A DNA stretch of 64,000 nt from assembly GCA_045636425.1 (NCBI GenBank), contig JAZTXM010000002.1, positions 153,325 through 217,324 of the forward strand, written 5' to 3'. Source of the stretch: UMGS1883 sp045636425. Its GTDB lineage: Bacteria > Bacillota > Clostridia > UMGS1883. Positions 1-7,730 of the stretch are shown one piece after another. The notes beneath the pieces are model-generated. The model had not been told where the DNA came from. It saw only the letters and a program-made list of their open reading frames with translations, and made no database searches. The position numbers and the translations under genes are program-made. The number at the start of each line of letters is the position of its first letter. Position 1 is the stretch's first letter.

Positions 1-822
1 GCCGCCTTTACCTCCGATATGGGTGTGGTTTGAGGTAAGTCCCATTGATAAAATGGAGGTGAAAATCTCACAAAACATTCCGTAGCCATAACCCTTATGA
101 CCGCCACTCTGCTCGATTTCGCCGCCAAGGGGCATAATTCCGCCGCCTGCTTTTGCAACGATGTTTTTAAGAACATCGCTTGCATCGGAGGAACCCTTAC
201 CGTTTTTATCAAGTGCCCAGCCCTCAGGGAGTGGCTTTTGAAGCTTGTTATATATTTCAAGCTTTCCGCGTGTAACAACCGTTGTTGACGCATCAAAGAA
301 GAAATCATACGGCTCTGCCGGCATTGCAATGGCAATGGGGTTACTTCCCAGCATTGCTTTTCTGCTGAATGTAGGAACCATAATAGCTTCGGAATTTGTC
401 ATAGACATACCGATAAGCCCTTCCTTGCACGCCATTTTTGCATAGTAGCCCGCAATTCCGTAATGATTTGAATTACGCACGGTAACTACCGCCATACCTG
501 TTGTCTTTGCTTTTTCGATAGCAATTTCCATCGCCTTATGTCCCAAAAGCTGTCCCATGCCGTCGTTACCTTCAATAACTGCCGATACAGGGGTTTCAAA
601 AACGATTTCAGGCTTTGCATCCACCTTGATAAGTCCTTTTTCAATGCCTTTGTGGTAACGGACAAGCCTCTGCATACCATGCGACTCTATTCCGTAAAGA
701 TCGCTTGTCAAAAGCACATCAACGATGATTTCGCTCTCCTTTTCATTAAATCCGAACTTTAAAAACGCATCCGTACAGAATTTTTTGAGTTGCTGATAAG
801 AATAATTAATACTGTTTCCCAT
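1..822 (-). CDS. Ldh-family NAD(P)-dependent oxidoreductase (malate/L-lactate dehydrogenase type), 3' part missing
   Basis: The frame stays open from an ATG at 822 to the left edge, 274 codons, so the C-terminus is outside the window. The protein begins MGNSINYSYQQL and carries family landmarks: ESHGMQRL in the N-terminal helical part, VRNSNHYGIAGYYA, a GSNPIAIAMPA stretch in the nucleotide-binding region, and SGGHKGYGYGMFCEI near the window edge. This is the malate/L-lactate/ureidoglycolate/sulfolactate dehydrogenase family, unrelated to the classical Rossmann LDH; members reduce 2-oxoacids or oxidise 2-hydroxyacids. The substrate cannot be told from sequence. A GGAGG ribosome binding site sits about 9 nt before the start. 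It is transcribed divergently from uraA and nothing suggests an operon partner inside the window. Confidence 0.9.
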   Translation of the reverse strand, partial: MGNSINYSYQQLKKFCTDAFLKFGFNEKESEIIVDVLLTSDLYGIESHGMQRLVRYHKGIEKGLIKVDAKPEIVFETPVSAVIEGNDGMGQLLGHKAMEIAIEKAKTTGMAVVTVRNSNHYGIAGYYAKMACKEGLIGMSMTNSEAIMVPTFSRKAMLGSNPIAIAMPAEPYDFFFDASTTVVTRGKLEIYNKLQKPLPEGWALDKNGKGSSDASDVLKNIVAKAGGGIMPLGGEIEQSGGHKGYGYGMFCEIFTSILSMGLTSNHTHIGGKGG

Positions 823-870
823 TTCTTTTTCCTCCGATTGCTATGTTATATTGAGTTTCCTGTTAATTCC

Positions 871-898
871 ATTATAACATTATCAGCAAAAAAAGCAA
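871..898 (-). promoter_or_regulatory. Putative sigma-A promoter of the Ldh-family gene
   Basis: On the minus strand, TTGCTT (893-898) and a perfect TATAAT (871-876) are 16 nt apart, about 50 nt upstream of the start at 822. Pattern match only. Confidence 0.55.
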
Positions 899-979
899 TC
901 CTTTCAAAAAAAAAGAATTGCCCGATTTATTAAAAAAGTTTATTTTTTACAAAATGTGCGTTTTCACCAACTGAATATG

Positions 980-1008
980 TTGACTTTTCCCTGAAATTAG
1001 AGTATAGT
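980..1008 (+). promoter_or_regulatory. Sigma-A promoter of uraA-upp
   Basis: TTGACT (980-985) and TATAGT (1003-1008) are separated by 17 nt. Transcription would start near 1015 and give a leader of about 70 nt. The leader contains only a weak TGGAAA/TTTCCA hairpin; I see no PyrR-type attenuator or terminator in it. Confidence 0.7.
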
Positions 1009-1086
1009 TAAATTTGGGTGGAAATGTCGCTTTTTGCAATTTTTCCATTACGAAAAAATATAATAACTTAAGGGGGAAATTCACAA

Positions 1087-2484
1087 ATGAAATTAGTTTA
1101 CAATGTAAACGACAAACCCAAATTTACACAACTCATTATCTTTGCCATTCAACAGCTTCTGGCAATTATGACCGCAACACTTGTTGTGCCAGTTATCATC
1201 AGCACGGACAAAGGGCTGATTGAACTCGGCAAAAATCCTTCCATGAGCTCAGCAGCAGCTCTTTTCGGTGCAGGTGTAGGTACTTTGGTATATCTTCTCT
1301 TCACCAAAAAGAAAAGCCCTGTTTTCCTCGGCTCATCCTTTGCATTTATAGGTTCAATGCTTGCCGCATTTGCCGGTGCTGTATCTATGCAAGCAGGTTT
1401 TCTCGGTCTTGTTATCGGTGCGTTTTTTGCAGGTCTTGTATATGTGGTTATTGCCATAATTGTTAAATTTGCAGGTGTTAACTGGATTTCAAAGCTTATG
1501 CCTGCTGTTGTAATCGGTCCCACTGTTGCAATTATTGGTCTCTCTCTTGCAGGAAACGCAGTAGGAGATATTTCAAAAGGTAGCATTGCTGATGCCGCGG
1601 GTATTCCGGTTGCATCACCCATTGCGACAGTTTTCTGTGGACTGGTTACACTTATTATCACGATTATTTGTTCCACCTATGGCAAGAAATTTATTAAGCT
1701 GATTCCTTTTATTTTTGGTATTTTAGGTGGCTATTCCGTGGCACTCGTTCTTACTCTTATCGGAAATGCTGCAAATATCAATGCAATAAGAATCCTCAAT
1801 CTTCAGCCTTTCTGTGACCTTGTGTCAAACGGCGTTAGTCTCAGCACATTTTTCTCGGTTCCCGACTTTACATTCCTTAATGCATACAAGGGCTTCGGAG
1901 ACATCACTGCTTCCTATATAGGTACTGTTGCAGTAGCATATATCCCCGTTGCATTTGTTGTTTTTGCAGAGCATCTTGCAGACCACAAAAATATCTCTTC
2001 AATCATAGAAACAGATCTTCTTGAAGTTCCCGGCCTTCACAGAACACTTCTCGGCGACGGTATCGGCTCTATGGTGGGTGCACTTTTCGGTGGCTGCCCC
2101 AACACTACTTATGGCGAATCTGTAGGCTGTGTGGCTATAACAAAGAACGCTTCTGTTGTGACAATTATGTCAGCTGCAATCCTTGCAATCCTAATATCTT
2201 TCGTCTCTCCCTTCATCGCTTTTGTTAATTCAATTCCTTCTTGTGTAATGGGAGGTGTGTGTATGGCACTTTACGGTTTCATCGCTGTATCAGGTCTTAA
2301 AATGATTCAAACTGTAAACCTTAATGCGAACAAGAATCTTTTCGTTGTTTCTACAATCCTCATCGCAGGTATCGGTGGTCTTACACTCACATTTGGCAAA
2401 GTAACTCTCACTTCCGTTGCATGTGCACTTATCCTTGGAATTATCGTAAATCTCCTTGTATCAAAAGCTAAGGATGAGGAATAA
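1087..2484 (+). CDS. uraA: Uracil/xanthine permease, NCS2 family
   Basis: A 465-residue polytopic membrane protein with a dozen or more hydrophobic segments, the usual size for NCS2 nucleobase:cation symporters. Two substrate-site landmarks are visible: VFAEHLADHKN in the middle of the protein, with the glutamate that contacts the base, and GGCPNTTYGESVG, the family signature in the following segment. The gene lies 18 nt upstream of upp, which uses the imported base, so uracil is the likely substrate. The start follows a GGGGG ribosome binding site. The strong promoter at 980-1008 serves the pair. Confidence 0.92.
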   Translation: MKLVYNVNDKPKFTQLIIFAIQQLLAIMTATLVVPVIISTDKGLIELGKNPSMSSAAALFGAGVGTLVYLLFTKKKSPVFLGSSFAFIGSMLAAFAGAVSMQAGFLGLVIGAFFAGLVYVVIAIIVKFAGVNWISKLMPAVVIGPTVAIIGLSLAGNAVGDISKGSIADAAGIPVASPIATVFCGLVTLIITIICSTYGKKFIKLIPFIFGILGGYSVALVLTLIGNAANINAIRILNLQPFCDLVSNGVSLSTFFSVPDFTFLNAYKGFGDITASYIGTVAVAYIPVAFVVFAEHLADHKNISSIIETDLLEVPGLHRTLLGDGIGSMVGALFGGCPNTTYGESVGCVAITKNASVVTIMSAAILAILISFVSPFIAFVNSIPSCVMGGVCMALYGFIAVSGLKMIQTVNLNANKNLFVVSTILIAGIGGLTLTFGKVTLTSVACALILGIIVNLLVSKAKDEE

Positions 2485-2502
2485 TAACATCGGAGGACAG
2501 CT

Positions 2503-3132
2503 ATGAAAAACGTCACAATTTTTGATCATCCGCTGATTCAGCACAAAACCACATTACTTAGAAAAACCTCTACTACCAACAAGGAATTCCGTGAGCTTGT
2601 GGAAGAAATCACTATGCTGATGTGCTATGAATCGCTCCGTGATTTACCGCTTGAAGATGTGGAAATTGAAACTCCCATTACAAAAACCACTCAAAAAATG
2701 ATTAAAGGCAAGAAGCTGGCTGTAGTACCCATTCTCCGTGCGGGGCTGGGTATGGTGAACGGACTTCTGAAGCTTGTTCCTTCCGCAAAGGTTGGACATA
2801 TCGGAATGTACCGTGATGAGGAAACTATGATTCCCCATCCCTATTACTGCAAGCTTCCCAAGGATATTGAAAACAGACTTATAGTAGTGGTGGATCCCAT
2901 GCTGGCAACAGGCGGAAGTGCCATTGATGCAATCAGCCAGATAAAGTCAGTAGGCGGATCAAATATTAAGTTCCTGTGCCTTATTGCCGCTCCCGAAGGA
3001 ATTGAAGCACTGACTGCAGCACATCCCGACGTACAGATTTACTGTGCAAATGTGGATGAAAAGCTTAACGAAAAGTGCTATATCGTTCCCGGTCTGGGCG
3101 ATGCAGGAGACAGAATCTTCGGAACTAAATAA
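2503..3132 (+). CDS. upp: Uracil phosphoribosyltransferase
   Basis: A 209-residue protein of the normal length. It converts uracil and PRPP to UMP in the cytoplasm. The PRPP-binding loop VDPMLATGGSA is intact at about residue 128, and the N-terminal HPLIQHKTTLLR and C-terminal GLGDAGDRIFGTK match the family ends. GGAGG lies 8 nt before the ATG. Together with uraA it forms a two-gene uracil salvage operon, closed by the long palindromic terminator just after the stop codon. Confidence 0.97.
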   Translation: MKNVTIFDHPLIQHKTTLLRKTSTTNKEFRELVEEITMLMCYESLRDLPLEDVEIETPITKTTQKMIKGKKLAVVPILRAGLGMVNGLLKLVPSAKVGHIGMYRDEETMIPHPYYCKLPKDIENRLIVVVDPMLATGGSAIDAISQIKSVGGSNIKFLCLIAAPEGIEALTAAHPDVQIYCANVDEKLNEKCYIVPGLGDAGDRIFGTK

Positions 3133-3136
3133 AAAC

Positions 3137-3193
3137 TATATTAAAAAAGCAAAACAGGTGTGACGGTCACACCTGTTTTGCTTTTTTAATATA
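3137..3193 (+). terminator. Terminator after upp: 28-bp perfect inverted repeat
   Basis: Two perfectly complementary 28-nt arms (3137-3164 and 3166-3193) are separated by a single G. The core AGGTGTGAC/GTCACACCT is GC-rich, flanked by A6 and T6, so it can terminate in both directions. Confidence 0.9.
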
Positions 3194-3213
3194 ATAAATA
3201 GTGGAGGTGTTAT

Positions 3214-4017
3214 ATGGATAACTATGTCTTTATGGCACTGCTTGCAACCCTCGGCACATGGTTTGTAACTGCACTGGGGGCGGCGACGGTTGCCTTTTTC
3301 AAATCTCCTAATCCTAAAATTTTAAATCTGATGCTGGGATTTGCATCAGGGGTTATGATAGCGGCAAGCTTCTGGTCACTTCTTCAGCCTGCCATAGAAC
3401 GGGCGGAGGCTATTTCTGCCTTGCCTTCCTATTTTGTTGCAACAACAGGCTTTTTGCTGGGAGCCATTTTCATGTGGCTTTCCGACAAAGCCGTTTCTTT
3501 CGCAAGAAAAAAAGCCGATAATGCTCAGGGAGAAACAAGTGAGAAGCTTAATCGCATTATCATGCTTATTCTTTCAATTACATTACACAATATCCCCGAA
3601 GGGCTGGCAGTGGGGGTTGCCTTTGGTGCATTGGGAAGCGGAAACTTCAGTACAGAGGCACTTATGGGCGCAATCACAATTGCAGTCGGTATAGGACTGC
3701 AAAATTTTCCCGAAGGGGCGGCGGTTTCTCTGCCACTTCGGAGAGAGGGCTATTCAAGAAAGAAGTGCTTTCTATGCGGTCAGGCATCGGGAATGGTGGA
3801 GCCATTTGCAGGGGTTTTGGGTGCCTGCCTGGTGGTATACATGGAAAAAATTTTACCCTATGCTCTTTCATTTGCCGCAGGCGCCATGATTTTAGTTGCT
3901 GTGCATGAGCTTATCCCTGAATGTCAGCGAGAAAGAAAATGCCACCCCTATTTTTCCACAATGGGAATTATATCGGGCTTTGCGGTGATGATGCTCCTTG
4001 ATGTGATGCTGGGTTAA
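3214..4017 (+). CDS. ZIP-family divalent metal transporter
   Basis: A 267-residue membrane protein with about eight hydrophobic segments. The two ZIP metal-site motifs are present: HNIPEGLAVG at about residue 125 and QNFPEGAAVS about 40 residues later. A third conserved stretch, AVHELIPE, lies near the C-terminus. ZIP proteins bring zinc or other divalent metals into the cytoplasm; GufA/ZupT-like members look most similar. The start follows GGAGGTG. The gene has its own leader after the upp terminator. Its last codons and stop are part of the terminator palindrome shared with the convergent pseudouridine synthase gene. Confidence 0.9.
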   Translation: MDNYVFMALLATLGTWFVTALGAATVAFFKSPNPKILNLMLGFASGVMIAASFWSLLQPAIERAEAISALPSYFVATTGFLLGAIFMWLSDKAVSFARKKADNAQGETSEKLNRIIMLILSITLHNIPEGLAVGVAFGALGSGNFSTEALMGAITIAVGIGLQNFPEGAAVSLPLRREGYSRKKCFLCGQASGMVEPFAGVLGACLVVYMEKILPYALSFAAGAMILVAVHELIPECQRERKCHPYFSTMGIISGFAVMMLLDVMLG

Positions 4018-4065
4018 AATTAAGGCGTAAAAAAGCTGAGCTTTTTTACGCCTTAATTTTAACCC
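4011..4065. terminator. Bidirectional terminator shared by two convergent genes, overlapping both 3' ends
   Basis: Perfect 27-nt arms (4011-4037 and 4039-4065) are separated by one G. The palindrome contains the ZIP gene stop (4015-4017) on the plus strand and the last six codons and stop (4046-4048) of the convergent gene on the minus strand. A6 and T6 flank the core. Confidence 0.9.
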
Positions 4066-4906
4066 ATGTATTGGGAACAGGAGCTTCGATAATTATATCT
4101 TCACCCGTAAGCGGATGGGGAAAGCTTATTTTTCTGCAATGAAGGCACATAAATTCTTCGTTTGAATTTCCGTACAGGCTATCACCATATATGGGACAGC
4201 CCATATGGTTCATATGCACTCTTAGCTGATGTGTTCTGCCTGTAATGGGAATAAGTCTTACCAAAGAATATTTTCCGTCCGTATTTAAAACCTCGTATTT
4301 TGTATTGGCTTCTTTTCCGGAAGATGAAACAATTCGCCGCATGGAGTTTTCTTCTTTCTTTATGGGCACATTTATCTCGCCCACGGACGCACTGAGAGAC
4401 CCCTTTACAACCGCAATATATTCCTTTTGAATTTCCTTTCGCTTCATCAAATCCGTCAGAAGTGCCGCTGCATGCGAGTTTTTTGCCGCAAGCAGCACAC
4501 CTGTGGTATCTTTGTCAAGACGGGTTATTATGTGCCCCGCATAGCCCATGTAATATTTCAGTGCATTTGCCAAAGTATCATTCTGATGCAGGCGTGAGGG
4601 ATGCGACGGCATGGCGAAGGGCTTATTTACCGCGATTATATCATCGTCCTCATATAGAATATCCAGGGGCAAGCATACCCTTTCAACACTTTCCCCTGCT
4701 GTCTGAGGCAGAGCTATCACAAGTGTTTGCCCTGTTTTTACAGCTTGTATTACTTTTGCCTGTTCCCCCTCCAACTTAATACCACCGGGGATTCTTTTCA
4801 ATTTAGAAATAAGTGAACGGGAAAATTGCAGGTGCTTTTCCAAAATGTACTCTATTTTCTTTTCATTGAGCTTTTCATCTATTTTTAATTCTATTTTTTT
4901 CACCAT
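4046..4906 (-). CDS. RluA-family pseudouridine synthase
   Basis: About 286 residues. An N-terminal S4-like RNA-binding segment (LQFSRSLISKLKR) precedes the catalytic domain. The RluA signature ITRLDKDTTGVLL contains the catalytic Asp, and GRTHQLRVHM is the conserved substrate-site motif. The enzyme isomerises specific uridines in rRNA or tRNA; the target site cannot be predicted. I chose the ATG at 4906; a GTG at 4921 is in frame, directly after the stop of a 15-codon upstream ORF, and could also be used. Neither has a clear ribosome binding site. A second paralogue lies at 32089-32982. Confidence 0.9.
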   Translation of the reverse strand: MVKKIELKIDEKLNEKKIEYILEKHLQFSRSLISKLKRIPGGIKLEGEQAKVIQAVKTGQTLVIALPQTAGESVERVCLPLDILYEDDDIIAVNKPFAMPSHPSRLHQNDTLANALKYYMGYAGHIITRLDKDTTGVLLAAKNSHAAALLTDLMKRKEIQKEYIAVVKGSLSASVGEINVPIKKEENSMRRIVSSSGKEANTKYEVLNTDGKYSLVRLIPITGRTHQLRVHMNHMGCPIYGDSLYGNSNEEFMCLHCRKISFPHPLTGEDIIIEAPVPNTWVKIKA

Positions 4907-4974
4907 AAAATTTTTAACCACTTACCGCAAAATTCGGGAGGACTCAAAATCTGTACGCCTTCCTTCCATTTTGT

Positions 4975-5003
4975 ATAATAACACATATTTCCTCTTAATT
5001 CAA
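4975..5003 (-). promoter_or_regulatory. Sigma-A promoter of the first RluA-type gene
   Basis: On the minus strand, TTGAAT (4998-5003) and TATTAT (4975-4980) are 17 nt apart. The predicted start falls almost on the ATG of a 15-codon ORF that ends at the GTG at 4921. Confidence 0.6.
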
Positions 5004-5100
5004 CCAATAATTTCAGCTGAAATTTATTAGAAAACCTGTTTTTTGTATAAGTTGCACAAAAAATATTTTAAAAAAATGTTTATTTCTTATATTTTGCTCA

Positions 5101-5217
5101 TTGCACTTTTTAACTTTTTGAATTATTATATAGGTGTACCGAAAAGGTACTTAAACTTTTTTCATTTTCCCTCCTTTTAGTGGCAGACGATTCTCCTTGT
5201 CTGTCATATTTTTTTTG
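5101..5217 (+). ncRNA. Candidate small RNA with CU-rich anti-Shine-Dalgarno segments, including its promoter
   Basis: A sigma-A-like promoter, TTGCAC (5101-5106), 17 nt, TATTAT (5124-5129), points into a stretch of about 80 nt. It contains a small hairpin, GTACC-GAAAA-GGTAC (5136-5150), then an unpaired CU-rich tract with CCCTCCTTTT (5170-5179), then a terminator hairpin TGGCAGAC/GTCTGTCA (5181-5188/5199-5206) whose loop holds TCTCCTT, followed by a run of eight T. There is no credible ORF. Both CU-rich tracts are complementary to ribosome binding sites, as in RsaE/RoxS-type regulatory RNAs. It could instead be an attenuated leader of sipL. The rest of the gap between 4907 and 5277 holds only the two promoters listed separately. 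Confidence 0.5.
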
Positions 5218-5226
5218 CCTTTTTTA

Positions 5227-5255
5227 TCATAATGGATATGCCTTTTTCATATATT
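5227..5255 (+). promoter_or_regulatory. Putative sigma-E promoter of sipL
   Basis: TCATAAT (5227-5233) and CATATATT (5248-5255) are 14 nt apart and match the sigma-E elements KMATATT and CATACAHT at all but one position each. The start site would be near 5262, right at the TAAGGAGG ribosome binding site. Confidence 0.55.
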
Positions 5256-5277
5256 CGTGTTGTAAGGAGGCAAAGCT

Positions 5278-6804
5278 ATGGAATTAAATATTAAAAATGA
5301 AAATCTTAACGTCTGCAGCCAAATATGCCGCAGCAAAAACAATTTCACGACAGAATGTGAGGTAATTGTTCCCGACTCAAAGCCTGATATCCTGAAAGTG
5401 CTTCAGCTTAGTGCACGCCCAAAGGTGACAAGCTGTGAAAGCCGCAGCGGCAGAGTTACGATATCGGGAAGCATCACTTTCAACATTTTATATCTTGCAG
5501 ATGACGAGGAAAAGTGTGTAAAATCCATTACTTCCTCCTGCGAGTTCTCCACGCTGATACGAGATGACCATATTGGCGAAAACATGCCCGTGTTTTCCGA
5601 TGTGGATGTAAGCGATCTTAACTGCACCATTGCAAACTGCCGCAAGCTTTCGCTTAAGGCAACGTTATGTGCAAATGTAAGAGTATATTCCTGTTACGGC
5701 ATTGATGTGATTACGGATATTGAAGGTGCATGCACGAAAAAAACCACCCTTTCTTCCGGGGTGATTTGTGCTCATGCACAGGACTCCACCGTGATTTGTG
5801 ACAGCTTCTCCATTTCACCCGGCAAAAGCCCTATAGCAGAAATTTTAAAATCAGATGCAGTCATAACGGACAGCAGTCTGAAAATTATTGATGATAAAGC
5901 GATTTTAAAAGGGACACTGCGAGCAGTAATTCTTTACAGAAGTGAAAGCGGAATCGAATATGCACAAACAGACATGTCATTTGCCCATGTAATGGAATGT
6001 GACGGCATTCGGGAGGATATGGACTGCGAGCATACGGTTAAGCTGTGCGATATTTCTGCCGCGGCAGTTGAAGATACTGACGGAAAGCTATGCACCATTG
6101 AGCTTACAAGCGATTTGTTCTTCCGTGTTATCGCACGCAAGACCTACAGCACCGACTGCATAGTTGATGCATATATTCCCCACGGGGCATTGGAGACTAA
6201 GCACTCTATGGTGAGCGTGGACTGTGTAGATACACTCCTAAGACGCGATGCGGATTTTAGGGAAAGGATAACTCTTCCCGATTCTCTCCCCGATATTGAG
6301 TCGGTTTATCAGGTGATTGCCCGCCCCTTTACGGAGAGCTGTATTACGGAGGGTGAAAAGCTTCGCGTTTCGGGATATACAGAGGTATATATTCTATATC
6401 TAAGTAAAGATAAGACGCTTCCTGCATGCAGTTTTAAGACGGACATTGATTTTTCCGTTCTGTGCGACAGTCCCGGATGCATGCTGACCCCATTTGCGGA
6501 CTGCAAGCTACGTAATATAAGCTACACTATCACAAACGAAAACACTGTGGAAATACGCGGCAGTGTAGATGTAAGCATTGAATGTATCCGCACCACCGAA
6601 GAAGAAATTATTTATAACGCACAGGAGGCAGAATATGAGGCTGTGTCAAGGCCCTCTATTATTGTTTCTTTTGTGTGTAACGGAAGAACACTTTGGGATA
6701 TAGCAAAGGAGTACCTTGTAAGTCCCGAGGACATTTTAACTGCTAACGCACTTGAAAACGAAGCTTCAATTGTGCCGGGCATGGCACTGATAATTCCAAA
6801 ATAA
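5278..6804 (+). CDS. sipL: SipL-like spore coat morphogenetic protein (DUF3794 repeats plus LysM)
   Basis: 508 residues, close to the length of Clostridioides difficile SipL. Three DUF3794-type segments can be followed, at about residues 30-115, 180-270 and 320-415; the first and third begin with near-identical VPDSKPDI and LPDSLPDI motifs and each contains an ILY core. A C-terminal LysM domain (about 460-508) reads GRTLWDIAKEYLVSPEDILTAN and ends PGMALIIPK. In C. difficile, SipL works in the mother cell and binds the SpoIVA ATPase through its LysM domain so that the coat attaches to the forespore. The sigma-E-like promoter and the adjacent sigG gene fit a sporulation role. Other DUF3794-LysM proteins exist, so orthology is inferred. 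Confidence 0.85.
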   Translation: MELNIKNENLNVCSQICRSKNNFTTECEVIVPDSKPDILKVLQLSARPKVTSCESRSGRVTISGSITFNILYLADDEEKCVKSITSSCEFSTLIRDDHIGENMPVFSDVDVSDLNCTIANCRKLSLKATLCANVRVYSCYGIDVITDIEGACTKKTTLSSGVICAHAQDSTVICDSFSISPGKSPIAEILKSDAVITDSSLKIIDDKAILKGTLRAVILYRSESGIEYAQTDMSFAHVMECDGIREDMDCEHTVKLCDISAAAVEDTDGKLCTIELTSDLFFRVIARKTYSTDCIVDAYIPHGALETKHSMVSVDCVDTLLRRDADFRERITLPDSLPDIESVYQVIARPFTESCITEGEKLRVSGYTEVYILYLSKDKTLPACSFKTDIDFSVLCDSPGCMLTPFADCKLRNISYTITNENTVEIRGSVDVSIECIRTTEEEIIYNAQEAEYEAVSRPSIIVSFVCNGRTLWDIAKEYLVSPEDILTANALENEASIVPGMALIIPK

Positions 6805-6840
6805 GCAAAAAAGGGACTGTTAAGTCCCTTTTTTTGCTTG
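6803..6840. terminator. Bidirectional terminator between convergent sipL and sigG
   Basis: AAGCAAAAAAGGGACT and AGTCCCTTTTTTTGCTT pair around a GTTA loop and begin inside the sipL stop codon. A and T runs flank the GC core on both sides. Confidence 0.85.
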
Positions 6841-6877
6841 TTTTGGAAAGTGGTCTAGGCTTTTTTTACATTCCCTT

Positions 6878-7648
6878 TCATATGTTTTTACGCATGCTGC
6901 TTATAGCACTTTTCTCAAGCCTTGACACCTGCGCCTGGCTGATTCCCACTTCCTCGGCAACCTCTGTTTGTGTTTTGCCGCGGAAAAACCGCATTATTAT
7001 TATCATTTTCTCCCTATCGGTAAGCCTATCCATAGCTTCACGGAGAGATATTTTTTCAATCCATGCTTCGTCAATGTTTTTCTTGTCCGATACCTGATCC
7101 ATGACATAGACTGCATCTCCCCCGTCATGATATACAGGCTCAAAAAGCGATATTGGCTCCTGTATGGCATCAAGTGCCATGGTAACCTCCTCCGCTGTGG
7201 AATCGATAGCTTTGGCTATTTCGGCACATGTAGGCTCTTTGTTGTTATCGTGAATCATTTTTTCACGCACGCAAAGTGCTTTGTACGCAATATCACGAAG
7301 CGACCGTGACACCCTTACGGCGTTGTTATCCCGAAGATAGCGGCGAATCTCACCTATAATCATCGGCACGGCATATGTGGAAAACTGAACATCAAGCTCC
7401 GTATTAAAGTTGTCAATTGATTTTATAAGCCCTATACATCCCACCTGAAAGAGGTCGTCAACATTTTCTCCCCTGTTATTAAATCTTCCTATAACGCTGA
7501 GGACAAGCCTCAGATTGCCTCTGATAAAGGTTTCGCGAGCTTCCTTATCCCCTTTTTTAATCTTCTCAAAAAGCTCTTTTTTCTCCTGTGCAGTAAGTGT
7601 GGGCAGCTTTGATGTATTAACTCCGCAGATTTCAACTTTACTTATCAT
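6878..7648 (-). CDS. sigG: RNA polymerase forespore sigma factor, sigma-G
   Basis: 256 residues, the typical size. The N-terminal KVEICGVNTSKLPTL is the diagnostic sigma-G signature, absent from sigma-F and sigma-E. Region 2 (NLRLVLSVIGRF, DLFQVGCIGLIKSIDNF, FSTYAVPMIIGEIRRY), region 3 and region 4 (TQTEVAEEVGISQAQVSRLEK helix-turn-helix near the C-terminus) are all present. Sigma-G drives late forespore genes. Here the gene stands downstream of pgi instead of in the usual spoIIG neighbourhood. AGGAGG lies 7 nt upstream of the ATG, but it is buried in a hairpin when transcription comes from upstream (see 7649-7713). Confidence 0.96.
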   Translation of the reverse strand: MISKVEICGVNTSKLPTLTAQEKKELFEKIKKGDKEARETFIRGNLRLVLSVIGRFNNRGENVDDLFQVGCIGLIKSIDNFNTELDVQFSTYAVPMIIGEIRRYLRDNNAVRVSRSLRDIAYKALCVREKMIHDNNKEPTCAEIAKAIDSTAEEVTMALDAIQEPISLFEPVYHDGGDAVYVMDQVSDKKNIDEAWIEKISLREAMDRLTDREKMIIIMRFFRGKTQTEVAEEVGISQAQVSRLEKSAISSMRKNI

Positions 7649-7713
7649 AAAAAAGCCTCCTGGGGAAAAATTTAGTACAAACTAATCTTTCCCCCGAAGG
7701 CCTTTTTTTATTC
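7649..7713 (-). promoter_or_regulatory. sigG leader: sigma-F/G-like promoter inside an RBS-sequestering hairpin
   Basis: On the minus strand, GAATA (7709-7713), a 16-nt spacer and GGAAAGATTA (7683-7692) match the sigma-F/sigma-G -35 and -10 patterns. The same DNA forms an imperfect hairpin: A6/T6 outer ends, GCC/GGC, GGGGAAA/TTTCCCC (7662-7668/7688-7694) and TTAGT/ACTAA around an ACAA loop. Its 3' arm contains the AGGAGG of sigG and ends at the ATG. Transcripts from pgi would carry both arms; transcripts from the internal promoter would start near 7676 and lack the 5' arm. Confidence 0.6.
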
Positions 7714-7730
7714 AACTTATACTGTCTAAA

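Noticed and set aside
1009..1086. PyrR-type attenuator in the uraA leader
   Set aside because: The leader is short, without a terminator hairpin or a PyrR-binding loop motif.
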